DNA of 64,000 nucleotides from JANNPJ01 sp965200525 (lineage in GTDB: Bacteria > Actinomycetota > Actinomycetes > Actinomycetales > Kineosporiaceae): contig OZ241368.1 of the NCBI GenBank assembly GCA_965200525.1, forward strand, positions 2,852,001 through 2,916,000. The letters are read 5' to 3'. The first letter of the stretch is position 1, and every line of letters starts with the position of its first letter. Shown one piece after another: positions 8,207-15,866 of the stretch. The translations under genes were made by a program, and so were the position numbers. Below the pieces are notes generated by a model that did not search any database, was not told the DNA's origin, and was given only the letters and a program-made list of their open reading frames with translations.

Positions 8207-8802
8207 CCAGCCCGACCCCCCGCACCATCCCCTCGGCCGACTACTTCGAGGCGATGTACCAGGAGAACGGCGATCCCTGGGGGTTCCGCGACTCCGCCTA
8301 CGAACGGCGCAAGTACGCGATCACCGTGGCCAGCCTGCCCCGCGAGCACTACGGCCTGGTCTGGGAGCCGGCCTGCTCGATCGGGGTGCTGACCGGCCTG
8401 CTGGCCACCCGGGCCGACCGGATCCTGGCCTCGGACGGCAGCCCGACGGCGATCGCGGCGGCCCAGCAGTCCGTGCTCCCGGCCGGGGCCGGCCAGGTCG
8501 ACTGGTCGGTGCTGCGCCTGCCGGAGCGGCCGGCGGCCGAACCGGGGACGGTCGACCTCGTCGTCCTCTCCGAGATCCTCTACTACCTGACCGAGGCCGA
8601 CCGGACCGCGGTGCTGGAGGCCGCCCACGACCTGCTGGTACCCGACGGCGACCTGGTGGTGGCCCACTGGCGCAAGCTGCCGGACGACGCCCACCTGTCC
8701 GGGGACGACGGCAACGCCTGGGTGCGGGCCCAGCCCGGCTGGCGGGTGCTGGTCCGCCACGACGACGAGGAGTTCGTGCTCGACGTCCTGCGCCGGGCGT
8801 GA
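8203..8802 (+). CDS. NodS-like SAM-dependent methyltransferase
   Basis: 199 residues; ATG at 8203 overlaps the PIG-L stop (ATGA). The start YFEAMYQENGDPWGFRDSAYERRKYAITVASLP is characteristic of the NodS-like group. The SAM site is EPACSIGVLTGLLA at about residues 49-62 with an acidic residue in LASDGSP, and the post-site LVVLSEILYYL completes the Rossmann methyltransferase core. NodS N-methylates a deacetylated chito-oligosaccharide in rhizobia, so methylation of an amine exposed by the upstream deacetylase is a reasonable inference. No glycosyltransferase is adjacent, unlike many versions of this cassette. Confidence 0.88.
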   Translation: MTSPTPRTIPSADYFEAMYQENGDPWGFRDSAYERRKYAITVASLPREHYGLVWEPACSIGVLTGLLATRADRILASDGSPTAIAAAQQSVLPAGAGQVDWSVLRLPERPAAEPGTVDLVVLSEILYYLTEADRTAVLEAAHDLLVPDGDLVVAHWRKLPDDAHLSGDDGNAWVRAQPGWRVLVRHDDEEFVLDVLRRA

Positions 8803-8883
8803 CCGGAACCAACACTGGACGTGGACTCGTTTCCGGGTATGAATGGTGACGGGGCCCGGTCGACTCACAACGAGGTGGTCTGA

Positions 8884-10536
8884 GTGCGCAGCACGATGCA
8901 AGAGGTTCCCCTGCTGATCTCGCAGGTGCTGGAGTACGGCACCACCGTCTACGGCAGTTCGGAGGTGGTCACCTGGGGTGCGGACGGCGCTCGCCGTTCC
9001 TCCTACACCGACCTCGGCCGGGACTGCCGGCGGCTGGCCAACGCCCTGCGCGGCCTGGGGATCGACGGCGACCAGCGGGTCGGCACCTTCATGTGGAACA
9101 ACGAGGAGCACCTCGAGCTGTACCTGGCCGTGCCGAGCCTGGGCGCGGTGCTGCACACGATCAACATCCGGCTGTTCCCGCAGCAGATGATCTACGTGAT
9201 CAACCACGCCGAGGACCGGGTCGTCGCCGTCGACAACTCGCTCGCCGAACCGTTCAGCAAGCTGCTCGAGCACCTGCCCACCGTCGAGCACGTGATCGTC
9301 AACGGCCCGGTACCGGACGCCGTCCGCGAGGCCCTGTCCGGTGACGGCAAGCGCCAGGTGCACGACTACCGCACCCTGCTCGACGCCCAGTCCGACCAGT
9401 TCGCCTGGCCCGAGCTGAACGAGAACGACGCCGCGGCCATGTGCTACACCTCGGGCACGACCGGCAACCCGAAGGGCGTCGTCTACTCGCACCGCTCCAA
9501 CGTGCTGCACTCCACCTACGTGGCCGGCAACGCCTCGATGCGCCTCAGCCAGGCCTCGCGGGCGCTGGCCATCGTGCCGCTGTTCCACGCCAACGCCTGG
9601 GGGCTGCCCTACGCGGCCCTGATCAGCGGGGCCAGCCTGATCATGCCCGACCGGTTCCTCCAGGCCGAGCCCCTGGTCACGATGATCGAGCAGGAGAAGG
9701 TGACCGGCGCCGGCGCCGTCCCGACGATCTGGAACGAGGTGCTGAGCTACCTCGACACCCACCCCGAGGTCGACGTCAGCAGCATCAACAACGTGATGGT
9801 GGGCGGATCGGCCTGCCCGCCGGCCCTGATGCGGGGCTTCCAGGAGCGACACGACATCACCGTCTTCCACGGCTGGGGCATGACCGAGACCTCGCCGGTG
9901 GGCAGCGTCGGCATCCCGCCGGTGGCGGCCGAAGGGGAGGAGTACTGGGCCTACCGGTACACCCAGGGCCGGCTGGCCCCGCACCTGCAGACCCGGCTGA
10001 TGGGCGCCGACGGCACGATCCAGCCCTGGGACGGCGAGTCGGACGGCGAGGTCCAGGTGCGCGGGCCGTGGGTGACCGGCTCGTACTACCTGGAGGACGA
10101 CGCGGAGAAGTTCGAGGACGGCTGGCTGCGGACCGGCGACATCGGCCGGGTCTCGCCCGATGGATTCCTGACCCTGACCGACCGGGCCAAGGACGTGATC
10201 AAGTCCGGCGGCGAGTGGATCAGCTCGGTCGACCTGGAGAACCAGCTGATGGGCCACCCGGCGGTCAAGGAGGCCAGCGTGGTCGGCGTTCCGGACGAGC
10301 GCTGGGGGGAGCGGCCGCTGGCCACCATCGTGCTGGTCGAGGGCGAGAGTGCCACGGTCGAGGAGCTGCGAGACTTCCTGGCCGGCCGGGTCGCCCGCTG
10401 GCAGGTGCCCGAGCGCTGGGCCTTCATCGCCGAGGTGCCCAAGACCAGCGTGGGCAAGTTCGACAAGAAGGTGATCCGGGCCCAGTACGCCCAAGGGGCC
10501 CTGGACGTGATCCGACCCGTCAGCACACCTTCGTAA
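8884..10536 (+). CDS. Medium/long-chain fatty acid--CoA ligase (AMP-binding)
   Basis: 550 residues from GTG at 8884 (a Met four codons in is the alternative). The adenylation P-loop YTSGTTGNPKG lies at about 188-198, the GWGMTETSP motif at about 336-344, the TGD motif in WLRTGDIG at about 417-424, and the catalytic lysine region KTSVGKFDKK near the end. This is the standard acyl-CoA synthetase layout: the acid is activated with ATP and transferred to CoA. Length and motifs fit the FadD/AlkK-type medium to long chain group. Its 3' end overlaps the convergent LCP gene by 17 bases. Confidence 0.92.
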   Translation: MRSTMQEVPLLISQVLEYGTTVYGSSEVVTWGADGARRSSYTDLGRDCRRLANALRGLGIDGDQRVGTFMWNNEEHLELYLAVPSLGAVLHTINIRLFPQQMIYVINHAEDRVVAVDNSLAEPFSKLLEHLPTVEHVIVNGPVPDAVREALSGDGKRQVHDYRTLLDAQSDQFAWPELNENDAAAMCYTSGTTGNPKGVVYSHRSNVLHSTYVAGNASMRLSQASRALAIVPLFHANAWGLPYAALISGASLIMPDRFLQAEPLVTMIEQEKVTGAGAVPTIWNEVLSYLDTHPEVDVSSINNVMVGGSACPPALMRGFQERHDITVFHGWGMTETSPVGSVGIPPVAAEGEEYWAYRYTQGRLAPHLQTRLMGADGTIQPWDGESDGEVQVRGPWVTGSYYLEDDAEKFEDGWLRTGDIGRVSPDGFLTLTDRAKDVIKSGGEWISSVDLENQLMGHPAVKEASVVGVPDERWGERPLATIVLVEGESATVEELRDFLAGRVARWQVPERWAFIAEVPKTSVGKFDKKVIRAQYAQGALDVIRPVSTPS

Positions 10537-12046
10537 CGTCCTGGGCCTTGCTGTCGTCGATCGTCGCCGTCTTCGACGGCTTCGGCTTCGGCGTGCTGGT
10601 GGACGACGGCGTGGCCCCCGGGACGGTGGGCGTCGCCGTCGGCTTGGGCTTGTCCGAGGCCGTGATCGCCTTGTTCACCAGCTCGTGGATCTTGTCGAAG
10701 TCGGGGTGCCCGGGGTTGATCACCTTGGCCGTGAACGGCAGGCTCTTCACCGACGCGCCCTTGATCCGGGTGCTCAGGTCGACCCAGGCTCCCAGGTCGG
10801 AGCGCGGGATGCCGGTGGAGAGGTTCGTCTTGAGCGCTTTCGCGATCTTCGGGAAGGCCTTGGCCACGGTCACCGGGTCGGTCTGGCTGACGACGTCGCC
10901 GATCACGCAGCGCTGGCGCTGCATCCGGTCGTAGTCGTCGTAGGCCCAGCGGGAGCGGGCGAACCAGAGCGCCTTGAACCCGTTGAGGTGCTGGTTGTCG
11001 CCGGCTTCGATCCAGCCGTTGGTGGCCACGTGGTAGACCGGTGAGTTCGGGTCGCCGTTGCCGCCGATCGGCAACCTCTTGTGGACGTCGACGGTGATCC
11101 CGCCGATCGCGTCGACGAACTCCTGGAAGCCCTTGAGGTTGAGCATCACGTAGGTGTCCACGGTCAGCCCGGTGACGCCCTCGACGGCGTCCTCGGTCGC
11201 TCGCAGCCCGGGGTTCTTGTACTTCTTGTAGTAGGTCAGCCCCTCGCCGGCCGAGGCCCAGGTCCAGATGGCGTTCAGCAGGCATTCGTCGCCGCAGTTG
11301 TAACCGTTGGGCCAGCGCTGGGCGCCCGGGCTGCCCGCCACGAACGGCGCGTTCTCCAGGTTGCGGGGCAGGCTGAACAGCAGGGTGTTGCCGGTCTGCG
11401 GGTTGATGCTGGCCAGGATCATCGTGTCGGGGCGGGTCCCGGTCCGGTCGGCGCCGGCGTCACTGCCGATCAGCAGCACGTTCACCCGGGACTTGCCAGC
11501 CCACGGGTCGGCCTTGGCCGTGTTCGGGCGCGACGAGTCCGGCGCGGCGTCCTGGTTCTTGGTGTCGAAGACCGAGTTGATCAGATCGCGCTGGATCAGG
11601 GCATCGTGGCTGAACTCGTAGGTCGGCACGCCGACCCCGACCACCAGGGCGACCACCACCAGCCAGCTGAACGCGCCCTGGCCGGTGGTCAGGCTGGCGA
11701 ACCGCCGCAGTTCGGTGTTGGTCAGCACGATCACGGCCACCCAGACCAGGGCGATGAACGAGCCGGCCACGGCCAGGATCAGCAACTGCTGCGGGTTGAC
11801 GGCCAGCTTCACGATCCGGTCGACCGGGTTGCCGAACAGGGCCGCGGCTGCGAGGGCCAGCACGCCCAGACCGAGCACGGCCAGCACCAGCCCGCCGGCG
11901 AGCCGCCGGCCGGCCGCGATCAGCCCGGTGCCGGGAACCAGCGCGCCGAGGATGGTCCACAGCAGCACCCAGGAGAAGCCCTGGCCACTGACCGTGGCGT
12001 GGCTGCCCCGCCGATCCTGGTCCACCCCCTGCGTCACTGCCGTCAC
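10520..12046 (-). CDS. LCP (LytR-CpsA-Psr) family protein with polytopic N-terminus
   Basis: 508 residues from GTG at 12046 with AGGA just upstream. Residues about 20-155 contain four hydrophobic helices, more than the single anchor of classical LCP proteins. The catalytic LCP domain (about 190-420) has NVLLIGSDAGADRTGTRPDTMILASI, SLPRN and the RSRWAYDDYDRMQRQR block whose arginines hold the polyprenyl phosphate substrate. LCP enzymes attach wall polymers such as arabinogalactan or teichoic acids to peptidoglycan outside the membrane. A Lys/Pro/Thr-rich tail ends in KAQDVTKVC, with a terminal cysteine shared with the upstream paralogue. Confidence 0.9.
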   Translation of the reverse strand: MTAVTQGVDQDRRGSHATVSGQGFSWVLLWTILGALVPGTGLIAAGRRLAGGLVLAVLGLGVLALAAAALFGNPVDRIVKLAVNPQQLLILAVAGSFIALVWVAVIVLTNTELRRFASLTTGQGAFSWLVVVALVVGVGVPTYEFSHDALIQRDLINSVFDTKNQDAAPDSSRPNTAKADPWAGKSRVNVLLIGSDAGADRTGTRPDTMILASINPQTGNTLLFSLPRNLENAPFVAGSPGAQRWPNGYNCGDECLLNAIWTWASAGEGLTYYKKYKNPGLRATEDAVEGVTGLTVDTYVMLNLKGFQEFVDAIGGITVDVHKRLPIGGNGDPNSPVYHVATNGWIEAGDNQHLNGFKALWFARSRWAYDDYDRMQRQRCVIGDVVSQTDPVTVAKAFPKIAKALKTNLSTGIPRSDLGAWVDLSTRIKGASVKSLPFTAKVINPGHPDFDKIHELVNKAITASDKPKPTATPTVPGATPSSTSTPKPKPSKTATIDDSKAQDVTKVC

Positions 12047-12122
12047 TCCTGCCCGCGGGTACCCTGCCTACCCGACGCTCTGCTCGCCCTGCCGGTTGTG
12101 CTGCCAGCCGTTCTCCGCTAGC

Positions 12123-14255
12123 TCAGCAGACGGCCTTCACATCCTGAGCCTTGGCCGGGTCGACATTCTTGGCCTTCTTCGGCTTCTTGGTGGCGGTCGG
12201 CGTCGGCGTGGCGGTGGTTCCCGGGCTCGCCGAGGCCGAGGGCGTCGGCTTCTTGACCTTGTCCGAGGTCGTGATCGCCTTGTTGACCAGCTCGTGGATC
12301 TGGACGAAGTCCGGGGTCACGGTGTTGATCAGGGGCCGGGTGAACGGCAGGCTCGTCACCTTGGCCCCCTTGACCCGCTGACTCAACGTGACCCAGGCCT
12401 GCAGGTCGGAGGTCGAGATCCCGGTGGACAGGTTCTTCTTCAGGGCCTTGGCGATGGCCGGGAAGTTCAGCGCCAGCTTGGCCGGATTGGCCTCGCTGAT
12501 CACGTCGCCGATCACGCAACGCTGGCGCTGCATTCGGTCGTAGTCGCTGGTGGCCCAGCGAGACCGGGCGAACCAGAGCGCGTGGTAGCCGTCGAGGTGC
12601 TGGTTCAGGCCCGGCTCGATGTAGCCACCGGTCGCCCTGTGGTAGACCGCCGAGGTCGGGTCGCCGTTGCCGCCGATCGGCAGCCGCTGGTGGACGTCGA
12701 CGGTGACCCCGCCCATGGCGTCCACGAAGTCCTTGAAGCCGTTCAGGTTGAGCATCACGTAGGTGTCGACCTTGAGGCCGGTGACGCCCGAGACGGCGTC
12801 CCGCGTGGCCTGCAGGCCCGGGTTCTTGTACTTCTTGTAATAGGTCAGGCCCTCGCCGGCCGAGGCCCAGGTCCAGACGGCGTTGAGCAGGCACTCGGCG
12901 CCGGGGGCGGCGTTGGGGCAGTAGTAGCCGTTGGGCCAGGCCTGGGCGCCGGGAGTGCCGGGGGCGAAGGGGGCGTGCTGCAGGTTGCGGGGCAGGCTGA
13001 ACAGCACGGTGTTGCCGGTCTTGGTGTTGATGCTGGCCAGGATCATGGTGTCGGGGCGGACGCCGGTCCGGTCCGACCCGGCGTCACTGCCGATCAGCAG
13101 CACGTTCATCCGGGGCTTGCCGGCCCACGGGTCGACCGCCTTCACGTTCGGGTGGGTGCTGGTCTTGTCGTTGTCGCCGGCGAACACCGTCTTCGAGGTG
13201 ACGACGCCGCGGGTGATCATGGCGTAGCTGCCGATCTTGTAGGCGGGCAGCGCGATGCCCACCACCAGCGCGGCCACCACCAGCGTGCTGAACGCGCCCT
13301 GGCCGGAGGTGAGGTTGGCGAACTTGCGCAACTGGTTGTTGGTCAGCACCACGACCAGGGCCCAGCCGAGCGCGCCGACGGCGGCCACCACGGCCACGGC
13401 CAGCAATTTCTGCGGGCTGAAGGCCACGGACAGGCCCTGGTTGAGCACGTTGCCGAACTTGACCAGGGCGACCAGGCCGAGCAGGCCGAGGCCGAGCATG
13501 AACAACAGGAAAGCGCCGAGTCGACGCCAGCCGGCAGCGATCAGCCCGGTGCCCGGAACGGCCGCGCCGACCAGGGTCCAGAGCAGTACCCAGGAGAAGC
13601 CCTGCCCGTAGGTGGTCGCGTGACTACCGCGTCGCGCGAGGTCGTAGCTGTCGGCGTCCGGCGGGGTATAGGCGCCCCGGCCACCACCGGACCGCCCGCC
13701 GGAACCGCCGGACCCCGCGTTGCCGGCGCCGCCCCCGCCCGTCCGGCGGGTCGGCGCGTACTGCTCCGACCGGCCGGTCTGAGGCGGGGCGCCGTACTGC
13801 TGGCCCTCGTGCTGCCGGCCCTCGTGCTGCCGGCCCTCGTGCTGCCGGCCCTCGTGCTGCCGGCCCTCGTGCTGCTGGGGCTGGCTTCTGTACGGCTGGC
13901 CCTCGTACGGCCGGCTCTCGTACTGCTGGGGCCCAGCCGGGCGGTTGTCGTACTGCTGGCTCTCGTACGGCCGACTGTCGTAGGGCTGCTGCTGGCCGCT
14001 GTAGGCCGCCGCGGGCGGCTGCTGATCCCGGGGCCGGTACGGCTCCGCCGCCGGGGCGCCGGCCGCCGGGTAGCTCGGCCCGGCCGGATAGCTCGGCCCG
14101 GCCGAATAGCTGGACGGGGGCGGCGTCGCCCGGGCCTCCTGCGTGGCGTAAGGGTCGCCGGGATGCTGCACGGGCTCGGGTTCGCCGGAGGAGAAGGCCG
14201 GGTGAGCGGCGGATCGACGTGAGCGTCTGGAGGAGAAGGACTCGACCTCGGTCAA
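12123..14255 (-). CDS. LCP family protein with long repeat-rich cytoplasmic N-terminus
   Basis: 710 residues. The first ~215 residues are disordered and rich in Gln, Tyr, Pro and Gly, including five HEGRQ repeats. Four hydrophobic helices (about 225-360) are followed by an LCP catalytic domain with NVLLIGSDAGSDRTGVRPDTMI, SLPRN and RSRWATSDYDRMQRQR. It is a close paralogue of the next gene downstream, from which it is separated by 76 bases; both end in an almost identical KAQDV-x-x-VC tail. The likely role is ligation of wall polymers to peptidoglycan. The Tyr/Gln-rich N-terminus, on the cytoplasmic side, may be a phosphorylation or interaction region (inference). Confidence 0.9.
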   Translation of the reverse strand: MTEVESFSSRRSRRSAAHPAFSSGEPEPVQHPGDPYATQEARATPPPSSYSAGPSYPAGPSYPAAGAPAAEPYRPRDQQPPAAAYSGQQQPYDSRPYESQQYDNRPAGPQQYESRPYEGQPYRSQPQQHEGRQHEGRQHEGRQHEGRQHEGQQYGAPPQTGRSEQYAPTRRTGGGGAGNAGSGGSGGRSGGGRGAYTPPDADSYDLARRGSHATTYGQGFSWVLLWTLVGAAVPGTGLIAAGWRRLGAFLLFMLGLGLLGLVALVKFGNVLNQGLSVAFSPQKLLAVAVVAAVGALGWALVVVLTNNQLRKFANLTSGQGAFSTLVVAALVVGIALPAYKIGSYAMITRGVVTSKTVFAGDNDKTSTHPNVKAVDPWAGKPRMNVLLIGSDAGSDRTGVRPDTMILASINTKTGNTVLFSLPRNLQHAPFAPGTPGAQAWPNGYYCPNAAPGAECLLNAVWTWASAGEGLTYYKKYKNPGLQATRDAVSGVTGLKVDTYVMLNLNGFKDFVDAMGGVTVDVHQRLPIGGNGDPTSAVYHRATGGYIEPGLNQHLDGYHALWFARSRWATSDYDRMQRQRCVIGDVISEANPAKLALNFPAIAKALKKNLSTGISTSDLQAWVTLSQRVKGAKVTSLPFTRPLINTVTPDFVQIHELVNKAITTSDKVKKPTPSASASPGTTATPTPTATKKPKKAKNVDPAKAQDVKAVC
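13802..13876. repeat. 15-bp tandem repeat, five copies
   Basis: The unit GGCCCTCGTGCTGCC occurs five times head to tail, the last copy with one change. It encodes the HEGRQ repeats in the cytoplasmic tail of the LCP protein on the minus strand and keeps frame, so copy number can change without breaking the gene. Confidence 0.9.
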
Positions 14256-14538
14256 CTGCTCCTCCTGTTCTCATCTCGTCGCGGCGTCCGTGAGGACCGC
14301 TCGTCGCCGTCGCCATCCCGGGGGCTCGTCATTGTTCCACGGCCGGGACGCCCTAAGGTTTCAAGCTGATATTCGTTCTGGCCAGGGTTTTTGTTGCAGT
14401 TTGAGGCTATGAACTCGCTCCGAAACCGGCTGGTCACCGAACGTATAGAAGATGGGTGGCCCCCCGGCCTTCAGTGCTCGAGGCATCCTGCGGGCTCTGC
14501 CTGTGAGGACCCTGAGAAAGGCTCGCCGGGGTTCTGCT
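14256..14538. other. Intergenic leader upstream of the LCP gene
   Basis: About 280 bases with no convincing gene. Bases 14355-14400 form an AT-richer patch (TTTCAAGCTGATATTC, GTTTTTGTTG) that may carry the minus-strand promoter of the LCP pair. I could not fix its -35/-10 boxes. Confidence 0.45.
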
Positions 14539-14568
14539 TTGCTCCGGTCGAGCCTGGACCGGTAGCCT
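14539..14568 (+). promoter_or_regulatory. Putative promoter of tRNA-Ser(GCT)
   Basis: TTGCTC at 14539-14544 and TAGCCT at 14563-14568 are separated by 18 bases, and the -10-like box ends 14 bases before the tRNA. This is the expected geometry for a sigma-70-type stable RNA promoter. Confidence 0.5.
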
Positions 14569-14582
14569 TTCCGACGTCACGA

Positions 14583-14673
14583 GGAGGCGTCGCCTAGTCC
14601 GGTCTATGGCGCCCGCCTGCTAAGCGGGTTTGGGGCTTCAACCCCATCGCGAGTTCAAATCTCGCCGCCTCCG
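14583..14673 (+). tRNA. tRNA-Ser, anticodon GCT
   Basis: The acceptor stem GGAGGCG (14583-14589) pairs with CGCCTCC (14666-14672), with discriminator G at 14673 and no encoded CCA. The anticodon loop CTGCTAA within CCCGC/GCGGG gives anticodon GCT at 14619-14621. A long variable arm and a TTCAAAT T-loop between GCGAG and CTCGC confirm a class II serine tRNA reading AGC/AGU. Confidence 0.96.
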
Positions 14674-14690
14674 CGGCCAGCAAGCAGAGA

Positions 14691-14726
14691 ACCCCGTTCG
14701 GTTTCCTTCGGGAAGCCGGGCGGGGT
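14691..14726 (+). terminator. tRNA terminator hairpin with TTCG loop
   Basis: A 16-base stem (ACCCCGTTCGGTTTCC with GGAAGCCGGGCGGGGT, three G-T pairs) closes on a stable TTCG tetraloop 17 bases after the tRNA. A T-poor tail follows, as is common in actinobacteria. Confidence 0.75.
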
Positions 14727-14740
14727 CGACTGCTTTGGGG

Positions 14741-14760
14741 CCCATCTGTGGTCAGATGGG
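14741..14760. other. Second hairpin just ahead of the lipoprotein gene
   Basis: CCCATCTG-TGGT-CAGATGGG is a perfect 8-bp stem 14 bases after the tRNA terminator and 28 bases before the lipoprotein start. It may be a backup terminator or a 5' leader structure of the next gene. Confidence 0.5.
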
Positions 14761-14788
14761 CGGGTTCGTGATGTTGCGGAGGTGTCAG

Positions 14789-15817
14789 ATGTTGTCCCGG
14801 CCCGCCCGAGTGGTCAGTGCTGTCGCCGTCCTTTCGCTGACCCTGCTGAGCTGCGCGAGCCACCCCTCGGCCTCGACCGGCCCGTCGTCCAGCGCCCGTC
14901 CCCTCGCCGCCGGCCCCACTCACACCTCGGCTCAGCCCTCGGTTCCGTCCTCCGGCCGGCCCACGAGCCCGCCGTCCTCGCCGTCCCCATCACCCGTTCG
15001 GACCACGCCGGCTCGCGACGAGCTGCCCCGGGGCGGAACCACCTTGTTCCCGCGCTACCGGTTGGTCGGCTACTCCGGCGGCGAGTCCTCGCCCGCGTTC
15101 GGCCGGCTCGGCGTCGGCAACCTGGATCGGCGGGTGGCGGAGATCGACCGCCTCGGCCGGTCCTACACCAAGGGTGGGCGCCAACCGCTGCCGGTGCTGG
15201 AGCTGATCACCGTCGTCGTCCAGAGCCAGCGGGGCCGGGACGGGCAGTACCGCTCCCGGATCGATGACGCCCAGATCGGCCGGTACCTGGCCGCGGCCCG
15301 CCGGCACCGGGCTCTGCTGCTGCTGAACATCCAGCCCGGCCGGGCCGACTTCCTGACCGAGGTGAAGCGGCTGCAGCGCTGGCTGGCCGAGCCGGATGTC
15401 GGGATCGCCCTCGACCCGGAATGGGCGGTCGGGGCGCATCAGGTGCCGGGCCGGGTCTTCGGCCGGACCAGCGCGAAGGAACTCAACGCGGTCGCGGCCT
15501 ACCTGTCTGCGTTCACCCGGGCTCACGGGCTGCCGGAGAAGGCGATGGTGGTGCATCAGCTGGCACCCAAGATCGTGTCCCGGGTGCAGGACGTCAGGGC
15601 TCATCCGGGGGTTCAGGTCGTGCTCAGCGTGGACGGCATCGGCTCCCGGGCGGCGAAGGTGTCCACCTGGCGCCGGCTGGTCAAACCGCTGCCGGACGCC
15701 GTCCACCCGGGCTTCAAGCTGTTCTTCACCGAGGACCGCCGCAGCCATCACCACCTGATGACGCCGTCCCAGGTGATGGCTCTGAAGCCGACCCCCGACT
15801 ACGTGCTCTACGAATAG
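14789..15817 (+). CDS. Putative lipoprotein of unknown function
   Basis: 342 residues from ATG at 14789, chosen because GGAGG at 14778-14782 is ideally spaced. The signal peptide ends in a lipobox, SLTLLSCAS, at about residues 18-26. A Ser/Pro/Thr linker to about residue 80 leads to a folded domain: YRLVGYSGGESSPAFGRLG, LPVLELITVVVQSQRG, LLLLNIQPGRADFLTEVKRL, VGIALDPEWAV and FKLFFTEDRRS. Alternating beta strands ending in acidic residues suggest a TIM-barrel, glycoside-hydrolase-like fold on the outer membrane face, but no catalytic pair can be fixed. It is isolated between a tRNA and pckG. Confidence 0.8.
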   Translation: MLSRPARVVSAVAVLSLTLLSCASHPSASTGPSSSARPLAAGPTHTSAQPSVPSSGRPTSPPSSPSPSPVRTTPARDELPRGGTTLFPRYRLVGYSGGESSPAFGRLGVGNLDRRVAEIDRLGRSYTKGGRQPLPVLELITVVVQSQRGRDGQYRSRIDDAQIGRYLAAARRHRALLLLNIQPGRADFLTEVKRLQRWLAEPDVGIALDPEWAVGAHQVPGRVFGRTSAKELNAVAAYLSAFTRAHGLPEKAMVVHQLAPKIVSRVQDVRAHPGVQVVLSVDGIGSRAAKVSTWRRLVKPLPDAVHPGFKLFFTEDRRSHHHLMTPSQVMALKPTPDYVLYE

Positions 15818-15825
15818 GCAGTGCC

Positions 15826-15859
15826 GGGGAAGATCCGATCCCAGGGACCGGACCTCCCC
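15826..15859. terminator. Bidirectional terminator between convergent genes
   Basis: TCCGATCCC-A-GGGACCGGA (15834-15852), flanked by GGGGA at 15826-15830 and TCCCC at 15855-15859, forms a nested stem in the gap between the lipoprotein stop (15817) and the pckG stop (15867, minus strand). Confidence 0.55.
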
Positions 15860-15866
15860 CCACCCC

